NCBI GenBank assembly: GCA_964472095.1
Contig: CAYYIV010000007.1
Span: 1 to 64,000 of the forward strand
DNA length: 64,000 bases
Direction: 5' to 3'
Source: Pelagibius sp964472095
GTDB taxonomy: Bacteria > Pseudomonadota > Alphaproteobacteria > Kiloniellales > Kiloniellaceae
This document shows, piece after piece, positions 26,824 to 34,911 of the stretch (its first letter is position 1; each line of letters starts with the position of its first letter). The translations under genes were made by a program, and so were the position numbers. Under the pieces are notes generated by a model, which saw nothing but the letters and a program-made list of their open reading frames with translations, did no database searches and was not told the DNA's origin.

Positions 26824-27690
26824 TCACACCCGGTCGATCTTCAGCCAGCGCGCGCAGGCCAGGTAGACCAGGCTGACCACGACCATGAGCACCATGGCGA
26901 GGGCGGAGGCCATGGGGAAGTCGGAGCGCCGGGTGATCTGCAGCATGATGGTCTGAGGCAGCAGGAGTTCGCGGTTGCCGCCAAGGATTTGCGGCGTGAC
27001 GTAGTCGCCGATGCAGAGCACGAAAGTGAGAAAGGCACCGACCATGATGCCGGGCAGGGTGAGCGGCAGGGTGACGTAGAGGAAGGACCTGATCGGACCG
27101 GCACCGAGGTCGGCGGCCGCCTTGCGATAGCTCGGCGAGAGCTGCACGAGGTTGGCGTAGATGGTGAGCGTCAGCAGCATGACGAAGAAGTGGACGAAGC
27201 CGACGACGGTCGCGCCGCGGTTGTTGGCGAACGACACCGGCGTTCCGGTGAGGCCGAGGTCGAGCAGAAAGTTGGAGAGGATGCCGCCCTCCGAGAGCAC
27301 CAGCAGCCAGCTGTAGGAGCGCACCACGTAGGAGGTCCAGAACGGCAGGATGGCGAGGATGAGGGCCAGGCGCTGCCAGCGCCGCGGCACCCGCTCGGCC
27401 AGAATGTAGGCCAGCGGGTAGGCGAGCAGCACGCTGATCACGGTGACGATCAGTGTCACCTCGATGGAGTTGACCAACGACTGCAGCAGGAAACCCTTGG
27501 CAAAGAAGCTTTCGTAGTTTTCCAGGGTGAACTGCGTCACCAGGCGGGTGCCGACCCGCTGCCACAGGCTGTAGAGAGCCATGATGACGAGCGGCGCCAG
27601 GAAGAAGGCGGCGGTCCACAACAGCGCGGGCAGCAGCAACCCCCAGGCCCTGGCGTGCTCGCTCCACTGCCTGGGGGATCTGCCTGACAT
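26824..27690 (-). CDS. Second Pot-like ABC importer: permease (PotB-like)
   Basis: 288 residues with six predicted membrane segments. The N-terminal segment LLPALLWTAAFFLAPL and the coupling motif RKAAADLGAGPIRSFLYVTLP are typical of PotB/PotH permeases. It follows the binding-protein gene after 34 bases. With the downstream permease it should form the import channel. Confidence 0.9.
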   Translation of the reverse strand: MSGRSPRQWSEHARAWGLLLPALLWTAAFFLAPLVIMALYSLWQRVGTRLVTQFTLENYESFFAKGFLLQSLVNSIEVTLIVTVISVLLAYPLAYILAERVPRRWQRLALILAILPFWTSYVVRSYSWLLVLSEGGILSNFLLDLGLTGTPVSFANNRGATVVGFVHFFVMLLTLTIYANLVQLSPSYRKAAADLGAGPIRSFLYVTLPLTLPGIMVGAFLTFVLCIGDYVTPQILGGNRELLLPQTIMLQITRRSDFPMASALAMVLMVVVSLVYLACARWLKIDRV

Positions 27691-27724
27691 GCGAATCCCT
27701 TACGTCACCCGGCCTGCGGCAGGA

Positions 27725-28828
27725 TCAATGCTGCAGGAACTCGGTCCAGACGTCGAGCATCTCGGCGTCGAGCTCGGCATCCGGAATGAAGTAGCGGTGG
27801 GACTTGGCAAGGAAGGCTTCCTGTTCGTCCCACCTGAGTGCGCTCTTCTGTTCGGCGGTCAACAGCTCGCCGGCCTTCTTGTTGGCCGGCATGCCCCAGA
27901 AGCAGGACGAGGTCGCGAGTCGCGCCTGGCCCTCCGGGCTCATAATGTACTGCACGAACTTGACGGCCAGATCCTTGTTCGTCGAGTCCTCGAAGACGGC
28001 GATGGACTGGCTCCACAGGATGCCGCCCTGGTCCGGCAGCACCCAGTCGAGGTCCGGGTTCTCGGCTTGCATCACCGCGACGGCCCACTCGCCGCCGCCG
28101 ATCAGGATGTCGGCCTCGCCGATCGCCAGCGCCGTGGTGGAGGAGACCACCTCGCCGACCATCACCGAGTTCTCCTTCAGCTTGAAGAGCTCCTCCCTCA
28201 TGGCCGGCAGATTGTCGGCTGTGATGTCGCTCGGCTTCATCCCCATCTTCAGCGCAACCAGGTCCATCAGCGGGATGTAGTAGTCGTAGACCGCGATACG
28301 GCCCTTGTACTTGTCCGACCACAGTGTCGTCAGGTCGCGCATGTCGGCGGGATCGACCTTGGACTTGTTGTAGCTGATCACGTTGTAGCCGAACTTCTCC
28401 ATGATCGCGTACATCTTGCCGTCCTTGTGCGTGACATCGGTCATCTGCACCTGGGCGAAGGTGTCATTGAGGGGCAGCTGATCCTGCGGCAGTTCGGCCA
28501 GCAGGCCTGCTTCGACCACTCGCGGGACGTCGACGCCGTCGATCACGAAAACGTCCCAGTCGCCCGGCTGCGACTGTTCGACGATGGCTAGCGCTGCGCC
28601 GGTGCCTTCATATTCCTTGAGGTTCACCTTGACGCCGTGCTCCCGCTCGAAGGGCTCGATGAGCGCCGGGTCGGTGTGGTCGCACCAGACCAGCGCATTC
28701 AGTTCCTGCGCGGCCGCGGCGAGGGGGGAAAAGGCGAGGCCGGTCGTGGCGACGACGCTAGCCCCGAGGAGGTAGCTGCCGCGCCGCATCAGGCCGGACC
28801 GCAGACGGTCGCGAACATGAGAATTCAT
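27725..28828 (-). CDS. Second Pot-like ABC importer: periplasmic binding protein
   Basis: 367 residues from ATG 28828, preceded by CAGGGAGACTGGG; 28 upstream residues in frame look non-coding. The N-terminus has twin arginines (LMRRGSYLLGASVVATTGLAF) ahead of the hydrophobic stretch and a likely cut after AAA-QE, so Tat export is possible. The mature start LNALVWCDHTDPALIEPFE differs from the PotF type (VYNWSDYI), pointing to another ligand. The rest follows the PotD fold (DVFVIDGVD, GYNVISYNKSKV, SPEGQARLA). Confidence 0.9.
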   Translation of the reverse strand: MNSHVRDRLRSGLMRRGSYLLGASVVATTGLAFSPLAAAAQELNALVWCDHTDPALIEPFEREHGVKVNLKEYEGTGAALAIVEQSQPGDWDVFVIDGVDVPRVVEAGLLAELPQDQLPLNDTFAQVQMTDVTHKDGKMYAIMEKFGYNVISYNKSKVDPADMRDLTTLWSDKYKGRIAVYDYYIPLMDLVALKMGMKPSDITADNLPAMREELFKLKENSVMVGEVVSSTTALAIGEADILIGGGEWAVAVMQAENPDLDWVLPDQGGILWSQSIAVFEDSTNKDLAVKFVQYIMSPEGQARLATSSCFWGMPANKKAGELLTAEQKSALRWDEQEAFLAKSHRYFIPDAELDAEMLDVWTEFLQH

Positions 28829-28968
28829 CCCAGTCTCCCTGTTTATGGCTTGTGATCCGCCGTTTTCCGGACCGCCATCAGCATAACCCCAGCCAGCCAA
28901 CAGACGGTACAAAAAAATGAAGCAATTATAAACTTGAGGCAGTTCATTCGCTGTGCAATGGATTGGCG
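28829..28968. promoter_or_regulatory. Divergent promoter region of importer and TetR regulator
   Basis: 140 bases, AT-rich in the centre (ACAAAAAAATGAAGCAATTATAA region), between the importer operon and the TetR gene. It must hold both promoters and, by the usual TetR arrangement, the operator. I see no clear symmetrical operator: a partial ATGAA...TTCAT inverted repeat lies around 28917-28948. The exact site is unresolved. Confidence 0.5.
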
Positions 28969-29583
28969 ATGAGCGGCCTCAGAGAAAAGCAGAAGGCGGA
29001 CCGGGACCAGCGGATCCTGCGGGCAGCCACCCGTCTGTTCCGCGAGGAAGGCTACGAGCGCACCAAGATCGAAACCATCGCGGAGAAGGCGAAGGTCTCG
29101 ATCGGCACGGTCTACAACTACTACCAGAACAAGGGCGACCTGTTGGTGGCGATCGTCTCGATGGAGGTCAACGAGGTGCTGCGCGCCGGCGCGGCCCTGA
29201 TCAAACGGCCGCCGGCCGAGGTCGCCGAGGCGGTCAAGGCCCTGATCTCCATCTATCTCGATCACTCGCTGGTCTATCTCAACAAGGAGATGTGGCGCCA
29301 CGCCATGGCGATCTCGACCCACCAGCCGGACTCGCCCTTCGGTCGCCACTACGGCGAGCTCGACGACCGCCTGACGCGGCAGGTCTGCGAATTGATCGAG
29401 CGGTTGCAGGCGGACGGCCGGGTGAAGGCCGGGATCGATGCCACGGCGGCCGGCGAGATGATCTTCAACAACACCAACATGATGTTCATCGTCTTCGTGA
29501 AGACCGAACTCATGACCCTGGCCGAGCTCAAGGACTCGATCGCCCGCCAGCTCAGTCCGCTGCTCGACGCCATCCGCGCGTGA
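28969..29583 (+). CDS. TetR-family transcriptional regulator
   Basis: 204 residues from ATG 28969. N-terminal helix-turn-helix (about 10-58) ILRAATRLFREEGYERTKIETIAEKAKVSIGTVYNYY is split by the usual TetR turn (ILRAATRLFREEGYERTKIE and AKVSIGTVYNYYQNKGDL). The C-terminal ligand domain is helical and Met-rich (NNTNMMFIVFVKTELM). The divergent layout makes control of the second importer likely, with the imported compound or a product as inducer. Confidence 0.88.
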   Translation: MSGLREKQKADRDQRILRAATRLFREEGYERTKIETIAEKAKVSIGTVYNYYQNKGDLLVAIVSMEVNEVLRAGAALIKRPPAEVAEAVKALISIYLDHSLVYLNKEMWRHAMAISTHQPDSPFGRHYGELDDRLTRQVCELIERLQADGRVKAGIDATAAGEMIFNNTNMMFIVFVKTELMTLAELKDSIARQLSPLLDAIRA

Positions 29584-29586
29584 GGC

Positions 29587-29841
29587 CTATGCCCTCCCGC
29601 GCTCCTGCGGGAAGAGGGGACGGTAAGGCTTGGCCTCCTCGACCACCCTTGCAAAGGAGGCGCGCGCCAGGAGGCGGTCGAAGTAAGCCTGCAGATGGGG
29701 TCGCTCGCGGTCGAAGGGCTGCACCAAGCTGGCATAGTAGAGCGCCGGGGCGGCGGCGCAGTCGGCCAGGGTGAAGTCCTCGCCGGCGGCCCAGGTCTTC
29801 GCCGCCATTTCCGTCTCGATGATGCCATAGGCGATGTCCCG
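29587..29841 (-). pseudogene. Truncated glutathione S-transferase, C-terminal fragment
   Basis: About 84 codons read IIETEMAAKTWAAGEDF, then LADCAAAPALYYA and FDRLLARASFARVVEEAKPY. This is the C-terminal helical domain of a GST. The frame stops at 29842-29844 (TAG), so the thioredoxin-fold N-terminal domain with the glutathione site is missing. A complete, different GST gene lies 1.4 kb downstream. Probably a deletion remnant. Confidence 0.7.
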
Positions 29842-29944
29842 CTACATAGCCGAGGAGCAGATTACCTTCCGTGACACGCCGCGGGTGCCCGACGCGAAGT
29901 TGGCGGAAACCGCGGATTCGCTCCGCCGGGCGCTGGGGCCATGA
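29834..29944 (+). pseudogene. Short C-terminal-like fragment of an unidentified gene
   Basis: The plus strand reads RYIAEEQITFRDTP, then LAETADSLRRALGP and a TGA stop. It is amphipathic and protein-like but begins inside a junction with the truncated GST, has no start signal and is only 36 codons long. It is best seen as the tail of a gene whose front was lost in the same rearrangement. The family is not identified. Confidence 0.35.
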
Positions 29945-30040
29945 CCCCGCCGCTGCGGGCATATCAGGCATACCCGGGCGGGACTTGCGAACTGTCGACA
30001 ATTGAGTAGGCTGGCGCCCCCACATGACGCCGCAGAGACC

Positions 30041-31204
30041 ATGACCATCGAGACATCCGAGAGCTTCCCCGAGATCCGCGAGGGGATCCGCGCCCTCTGC
30101 GCCAACTATCCGGGCGCCTATTGGCGCGAACTGGATGCCCGGCGGGCTTATCCCGAGGCTTTCGTGAAGGAACTGACCGAGGCCGGCTATCTTGCAGCCC
30201 TCGTCCCGGAGGACTACGGCGGCAGCGGCCTGCCGCTGGCCGCCGGCGCGGCGATCCTCGAGGAAATCCAGAAGTCCGGCTGCAACGGTGCCGCCTGCCA
30301 CGCCCAGATGTACACCATGGGCACGGTGCTGCGGCACGGCAGCGAGGCGCAGAAGCAGCGCTACCTGCCGGGCATCGCCGAGGGCAAGCTGCGCCTGCAG
30401 GCTTTCGGCGTCACCGAGCCGACCAGCGGCACCGACACCCTCAGCCTCTCGACCACGGCGAGGCGTGAGGGCGACCGCTACATCGTGAACGGGCAGAAGG
30501 TCTGGACCAGCCGCGCCGAGTACAGCGATCTCATGCTGCTCTTGGCGCGCACCACGCCGAAGGACGAGGTGAAGAAGAAGGGCGAGGGGCTCTCGGTCTT
30601 CATCGTCGACCTGCGCGAGGCGGTCGGCAGGGGCGTCACCATCAAGCCGATCCGCGCCATGATGAACCACTCCAGCACCGAGGTCTTTTTCGACAATCTC
30701 GAGGTGCCGGCGGAGAACCTCATCGGCGAGGAGGGCAAGGGCTTCCGCTACATCCTCGACGGCATGAACGCCGAGCGCATCCTCATCGCTGCCGAATGCA
30801 TCGGCGATGCCCGCTGGTTCATCGGCAAGGCCAGCAGCTATGCCTGCGAGCGCAAGGTCTTCGGCCGCCCCATCGGGCAGAACCAGGGCATCCAGTTCCC
30901 CATCGCCCGCGCCTACGCGCAGAGCGAGGCGGCAGCCCTGATGGTCGACCGGGCCGCGGCGCTCTTCGATGCCGGACAGCGCTGCGGCAAGGAGGCCAAC
31001 ATGGCGAAGATGCTGGCCTCGGAAGCCTCCTGGGCGGCGGCCGAGGCCTGCCTGCAGACCCACGGCGGCTTCGGCTTCGCCGAGGAGTACGACGTGGAGC
31101 GCAAGTACCGCGAGGCGCGGCTCTATCAGGTGGCGCCGATCTCCACCAATCTGATCCTTGCTTTCCTCGCCGAGCACGTCCTCGGCATGCCGCGCAGCTA
31201 TTAG
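30041..31204 (+). CDS. Acyl-CoA dehydrogenase
   Basis: 387 residues. The FAD-binding pattern GVTEPTSGTDTLSLST, the central beta-domain (VNGQKVWTSRAEYSDLMLLL) and the C-terminal GMNAERILIAAECIGDARW...THGGFGFAEEYDVERKYREAR are standard for the family. It oxidises an acyl-CoA to its 2,3-enoyl form, passing electrons to ETF. ATG 30041 is chosen; an in-frame TTG at 30002 precedes it. First gene of a tight operon with a GST, a CoA-transferase and a MaoC/FAS1-like hydratase, which fits degradation of a short or branched dicarboxylic acid via its CoA ester. Confidence 0.93.
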   Translation: MTIETSESFPEIREGIRALCANYPGAYWRELDARRAYPEAFVKELTEAGYLAALVPEDYGGSGLPLAAGAAILEEIQKSGCNGAACHAQMYTMGTVLRHGSEAQKQRYLPGIAEGKLRLQAFGVTEPTSGTDTLSLSTTARREGDRYIVNGQKVWTSRAEYSDLMLLLARTTPKDEVKKKGEGLSVFIVDLREAVGRGVTIKPIRAMMNHSSTEVFFDNLEVPAENLIGEEGKGFRYILDGMNAERILIAAECIGDARWFIGKASSYACERKVFGRPIGQNQGIQFPIARAYAQSEAAALMVDRAAALFDAGQRCGKEANMAKMLASEASWAAAEACLQTHGGFGFAEEYDVERKYREARLYQVAPISTNLILAFLAEHVLGMPRSY

Positions 31205-31216
31205 GAGCCCGCGCAG

Positions 31217-31855
31217 ATGAAGCCGGTCCTCTTCGGCCCCTCCTACTCGGTCTATGTGCGCATCGTGAAAACCGTGCTGGCGGAGAAGGGCATCGACTAC
31301 GACCAGGTCGAATTCGACGTCTTCGACCGCAGTGCCTGGCCCGACGACTGGCTGCAGCGCCACCCCTTCGGCCAGGTGCCGGCCTTCGAGCATGACGGCT
31401 TCCGGCTTTACGAGACGCGCGCCATCACGCGCTACATCGACGAGGCTTTTCCGGGGCCGGCCTTGCAGCCTGCGAGCCCGCGCGAACGCGCCCGCATGGA
31501 GCAGGCGATCTCGCTGCTCGACAGCCATGGCTATCGTCCGATGGTGTGGGACATTTACGTCGAGCGGGTCAGCCGCGGCAAGTCGGGCGAGAGCGATGAG
31601 GCGGCCATCGCCGCGGCGCTGCCCAAGGCGGAACGCTGCCTGGCCGCTCTGGCGGAGATTCTCGGCGGCCAGGCATACCTGGCGGGGCCGGACTTCAGCC
31701 TTGCCGACGCCCAGGCGGCGCCGATCTTCGACTACTTCGTCAAGGCCGGGGAGGGACAAGACCTCCTGCGCGCGCAGCCGGCGCTGGAAGCGTGGTGGAA
31801 GCTTGTGAGCGCGCGCCGCTCTGTGCGCGCGGCCTGCGGCGGGGAGGCATCGTGA
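31217..31855 (+). CDS. Glutathione S-transferase family protein
   Basis: 212 residues. N-terminal thioredoxin-like domain starts MKPVLFGPSYSVYVRIVKT, with the conserved cis-Pro and acidic contact in GQVPAFEHDGFRLYETRAI. The helical C-terminal domain has YLAGPDFSLADAQAAPIFDY. Members act on electrophiles or unsaturated acyl compounds. It lies 12 bases after the acyl-CoA dehydrogenase and overlaps the CoA-transferase (GTGA), so it probably assists the same pathway. Confidence 0.92.
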   Translation: MKPVLFGPSYSVYVRIVKTVLAEKGIDYDQVEFDVFDRSAWPDDWLQRHPFGQVPAFEHDGFRLYETRAITRYIDEAFPGPALQPASPRERARMEQAISLLDSHGYRPMVWDIYVERVSRGKSGESDEAAIAAALPKAERCLAALAEILGGQAYLAGPDFSLADAQAAPIFDYFVKAGEGQDLLRAQPALEAWWKLVSARRSVRAACGGEAS

Positions 31856-32976
31856 CCAGACCCCTGGAGGGCCTGCTGGTTGTCAGCCTGGAACAGGCCG
31901 TGGCCGCGCCCTACTGCTCCTCGCGTCTCGCCGATGCCGGCGCGCGGGTCATCAAGCTGGAGCGCCCGGAGGGCGACTTCGCGCGCGGCTACGATCGCGT
32001 GGTGCACGGCGAGAGCGCCTACTTCGTCTGGCTGAACCGCGGCAAGGAGTCCATCGCCGTCGACCTGAAGCAGGCGGACGACCTGGCGCTGGTGAGGCGC
32101 ATGATTGCCCAGGCCGACGTCTTCATCCAGAATCTGGCGCCGGGCGCCGCCGGCCGGCTCGGCCTCGGCCACGAGGGCCTGCGCGCCGCGCACCCCCGAC
32201 TCATCACCTGCGACATCTCCGGCTACGGCGAGACCGGGCCCTACGCCAGGATGAAGGCCTACGACCTGCTGGTGCAGGCGGAGAGCGGCCTGGCCTCCAT
32301 CACCGGGCGGCCGGAGGGTCCAGGCCGCGTCGGCGTCTCGGTCTGCGACATCGCCTGCGGCATGTACGCCTACCAAGCCGTGCTCGAGGCATTGCTGCTG
32401 CGCGGACGCATGGGCGAGGGTTCGGCCCTCGCCACCTCGTTGTTCAGCGGCATGGCCGACTGGATGACCGTGCCGCTGCTGCACCAGGACTACGGGCCGG
32501 GCGCGCCCAAGCGCGTCGGGCTCAATCACCCATCCATCGCGCCTTACGGCGTCTATACCTGTAAGGGCGGCGAGGAGGTGGTCTTCTCGATCCAGAACGA
32601 GCGCGAATGGAAGCGCCTGGTGGAGGAGGTGCTGCTGCGCCCGGCGATGCTGGCCGATGCGCGCTTTGCCGACAACACCGCGCGGGTGGCGAACCGTCAG
32701 GCCCTCGACGCCATGATCGAGGAGGTTTTCTGCAGCCTCGACCGTGACGCGCTGACCGGGCGCCTCTTCGATGCGGCCATCGCCTACGGTGCGGTGAACA
32801 GCCCGGCGGACCTCAGCGCGCATCCCCAGCTGCGCCGCGTCACGGTGGCGACGCCGAGCGGTCCGGTCGAGCTGGTGGCGCCGCCGGTCGAGTTCCGCGG
32901 CTGTGACGTCGGGCTTGGCGCCGTGCCGGGGGTGGACGAGCATGGGGCGGCCTTGCGGAAGGAGTTTGCGGCATGA
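31852..32976 (+). CDS. CaiB/BaiF family CoA-transferase
   Basis: 374 residues from GTG 31852, overlapping the GST stop. Family motifs: N-terminal LLVVSLEQAVAAPYCSSRLA, DAGARVIKLERPEGD, the RGKESIAVDLK block, and catalytic Asp at about 138 in KAYDLLVQAESGL. These class III enzymes move CoA from a donor such as succinyl-CoA to a free acid. With the dehydrogenase and hydratase it would activate the substrate of this operon. It is slightly shorter than the usual 390-410 residues. Confidence 0.92.
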   Translation: MTRPLEGLLVVSLEQAVAAPYCSSRLADAGARVIKLERPEGDFARGYDRVVHGESAYFVWLNRGKESIAVDLKQADDLALVRRMIAQADVFIQNLAPGAAGRLGLGHEGLRAAHPRLITCDISGYGETGPYARMKAYDLLVQAESGLASITGRPEGPGRVGVSVCDIACGMYAYQAVLEALLLRGRMGEGSALATSLFSGMADWMTVPLLHQDYGPGAPKRVGLNHPSIAPYGVYTCKGGEEVVFSIQNEREWKRLVEEVLLRPAMLADARFADNTARVANRQALDAMIEEVFCSLDRDALTGRLFDAAIAYGAVNSPADLSAHPQLRRVTVATPSGPVELVAPPVEFRGCDVGLGAVPGVDEHGAALRKEFAA

Positions 32977-33830
32977 ACGGCGCAGCGACGGAAGACTGGA
33001 GCAAATGGGTCGGGCGCAGCGAGCAGCTGCGCGACTCCATCGCCGCTGGCCGCGCCCAGGCCCTGCAGGCGACGCTCGACGACACGCAGCCGCCGCTGCA
33101 TCCGGGCGATGCCCTGCCGCCGCTCTGGCACTGGGCCTACTTCTGGTCGCTGGCGCCGACGGCGGACCTCGGTCCCGACGGCCATCCGGTGCGCGGCGGC
33201 TTCCTGCCGCCCATCGAACTGCCGCGGCGCATGTGGGCCGGCAGCCGGGTCGAGTTTCCGCGCACACTGGAGGTCGGCAGCGAGGTGACGCGTCACTCCA
33301 CCATCAAGTCGGTGTCGGAGAAGTCCGGGCGCAGCGGACGGCTCGCCTTCGTGACCGTCGAGCATGTGATCGCCGACGACGCCGGCCCCTGCATCGTCGA
33401 GGAGCACGATATCGTCTACCGAGAGGCGGGCGGGAAGGGTGCGCCGTTGCCCCCAGGCGAAGCGCCGCCTGCGGAAGACGCCTGGCGCAGCGAGGTAGAG
33501 CCGTCGCCGGTGCTGCTGTTCCGCTACTCGGCGCTCACCTTCAACGGCCACCGCATCCACTACGACCAGCCCTATACGACCCGGGCGGAGGGTTATCCCG
33601 GCCTCATCGTGCACGGCCCGCTGCTGGCGACGCTGATGATCGGCCAGTTGCGCCGCCACCTGCCCCAGGCGCGCGCCACGCGCTTTGCCTTCCGAGCCAG
33701 GCGGCCGATCTTCGACACCCGGCCGTTCACGGTCTGCGGCGCGCCCGACGCAGCCGCCAGGCATGCCGATCTCTGGGTCGTCGACCCCGACGGCTACCTC
33801 GCCATGCAGGGCGAAGTGAGCTGGGATTAG
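32973..33830 (+). CDS. MaoC/FAS1-type acyl-CoA hydratase (mesaconyl-C4-CoA hydratase-like)
   Basis: 285 residues, overlapping the CoA-transferase as ATGA. Two hotdog-like halves: an N-terminal half with HWAYFWSLAP and MWAGSRVEF, and a C-terminal half with RYSALTFNGHRIHYDQPY and YPGLIVHGPLLATLM, the MaoC-type Asp/His active-site region. This architecture is found in mesaconyl-C4-CoA or itaconyl-CoA hydratases and in HTD2-like dehydratases. With the neighbouring genes it suggests a mesaconate-, methylsuccinate- or itaconate-like pathway, though no citramalyl-CoA lyase is encoded nearby. Confidence 0.85.
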   Translation: MNGAATEDWSKWVGRSEQLRDSIAAGRAQALQATLDDTQPPLHPGDALPPLWHWAYFWSLAPTADLGPDGHPVRGGFLPPIELPRRMWAGSRVEFPRTLEVGSEVTRHSTIKSVSEKSGRSGRLAFVTVEHVIADDAGPCIVEEHDIVYREAGGKGAPLPPGEAPPAEDAWRSEVEPSPVLLFRYSALTFNGHRIHYDQPYTTRAEGYPGLIVHGPLLATLMIGQLRRHLPQARATRFAFRARRPIFDTRPFTVCGAPDAAARHADLWVVDPDGYLAMQGEVSWD

Positions 33831-34375
33831 TCCCGCTTGCCGAGGGCTTCGATGGTCTCGAGGAACTCGTGGAGCGTGTTCTCCGCGTCGCTGTCGACGA
33901 TCATCAGCATGTCGACGGCTTTGCCGTCCGACGACAGCGGCAGGATGATGCGCGCGTAGGAGCGCAGCTTCCTGTTGGTGCGCAGGGTGATGACGTGGAC
34001 CATCGGCCGGAGCTCGGCGAGTGCCATGTGATAGTGGGAATCGATGAGCGCGCCATAGAGCGCCGGTCTGAGATCGAGGGGCCCGCGGCCGGTCAGCTCC
34101 GAGCCGTGGACCTCGCCGATGCCGGTGCCGCTCAGGCGGTAGCGGAAGTCGATCTTTCCCGACGCATCGCGCACCACATCGGCCAGCATGATGCGCGGCA
34201 GGATGCGGGTGATCTCCAACGGGTCGATGTCCGAGCGGGCCGGCGCGCAGCGGTCCCGGCGCTTGCCCTGCCAGTAATCCAGCGCGAAGACGAGGTCCGG
34301 ATAGCGGGCGAGATCCCTGTCGAGATCGAGTTCCGCTGCCTGGATATCTTCCAGCTTTTCAGCCATAGAGGTCAT
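33827..34375 (-). CDS. PAS-domain protein (PAS_5 type)
   Basis: 182 residues from ATG 34375. A single domain with LVFALDYWQGKRRDR, DPLEITRILPRIMLADVV, FRYRLSGTGIGEVHG and LPLSSDGKAVDMLMIV matches the PAS_5 family common in Rhodospirillales, often of unknown signalling role. No output domain is attached. An upstream 35-residue in-frame extension is Arg/Ser-rich and unlikely. Its stop overlaps the hydratase stop (convergent). Confidence 0.82.
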   Translation of the reverse strand: MTSMAEKLEDIQAAELDLDRDLARYPDLVFALDYWQGKRRDRCAPARSDIDPLEITRILPRIMLADVVRDASGKIDFRYRLSGTGIGEVHGSELTGRGPLDLRPALYGALIDSHYHMALAELRPMVHVITLRTNRKLRSYARIILPLSSDGKAVDMLMIVDSDAENTLHEFLETIEALGKRD

Positions 34376-34500
34376 GTTGGATCGGCTCGAAGGACTCCGC
34401 AATGCCGGACGAGGGAGAGCGCGGGAGGCCGACTCCTCGTTGCAGCCGCGGGTAGCGATCCCAAGTCTGTCAGAAGACAATGAAATAAAGGTAAGGAAGC

Positions 34501-34827
34501 ATGTTACTGGACGTACGAACCTACCGGGTGAAGCCAGGTCAGCTGAAGGCGCATTTCGAGATCTATGAGAAGTACGGCAAGCCGGCGCAGACCAAGCACC
34601 TCGGCCAGCCGCTGGTCTACCTGCGCACGGAGACGGGCGACCCCAATGAATTCGTCCACATCTGGGTCTACGAGAATGCCGCCGACCGAGAGAAGAAGCG
34701 CGCGGCGATGATGGCTGACCCAGGCTGGCAGGACTACCTGAAGCGCTCGGGCGACCTGGGGGCGCTGGTTTCCCAGTCCAACAGGCTGATGGTGCCGGTC
34801 GACTTCTTCGCCCAGCCGAAGGCGTGA
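34501..34827 (+). CDS. NIPSNAP family protein
   Basis: 108 residues, with start MLLDVRTYRVKPGQLKAHFE after AGGAAGC. A ferredoxin-like alpha/beta fold is predicted with the family tail FVHIWVYENAADREKKRAAM and WQDYLKRSGDLG. Small NIPSNAP proteins form dimers and often accompany catabolic genes, with no established enzyme role. It is 125 bases from the divergent PAS gene and ends just before a palindromic repeat. Confidence 0.88.
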   Translation: MLLDVRTYRVKPGQLKAHFEIYEKYGKPAQTKHLGQPLVYLRTETGDPNEFVHIWVYENAADREKKRAAMMADPGWQDYLKRSGDLGALVSQSNRLMVPVDFFAQPKA

Positions 34828-34849
34828 ATCCGATCTAATTCAAACGGGT

Positions 34850-34911
34850 AGAGCGGATTCACACGGTCGATGGAACGCCGAAGGCGATTCCATGCGACCG
34901 TGATCTGCTCT
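34850..34911. repeat. Long imperfect palindrome (REP-like intergenic repeat)
   Basis: A 26-base left arm starting AGAGCGGATTCACACGGTC (34850-34875) pairs with a 24-base right arm (34888-34911) with a few mismatches. The centre CGCCGAAGGCG forms its own short stem around GAA. There is no U-tract. It fills the 82-base gap between the convergent NIPSNAP and transglycosylase genes and touches the latter's stop codon. It looks like a dispersed intergenic palindrome or a bidirectional 3'-end structure. Copy number in the genome is unknown. Confidence 0.65.

Noticed and set aside
26819..27667. Upstream extension of the PotC-like permease frame
   Set aside because: It lies over the PotB-like permease gene in another frame and is low-complexity (Arg, Ala, His, Pro). 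The permease starts at 26818.
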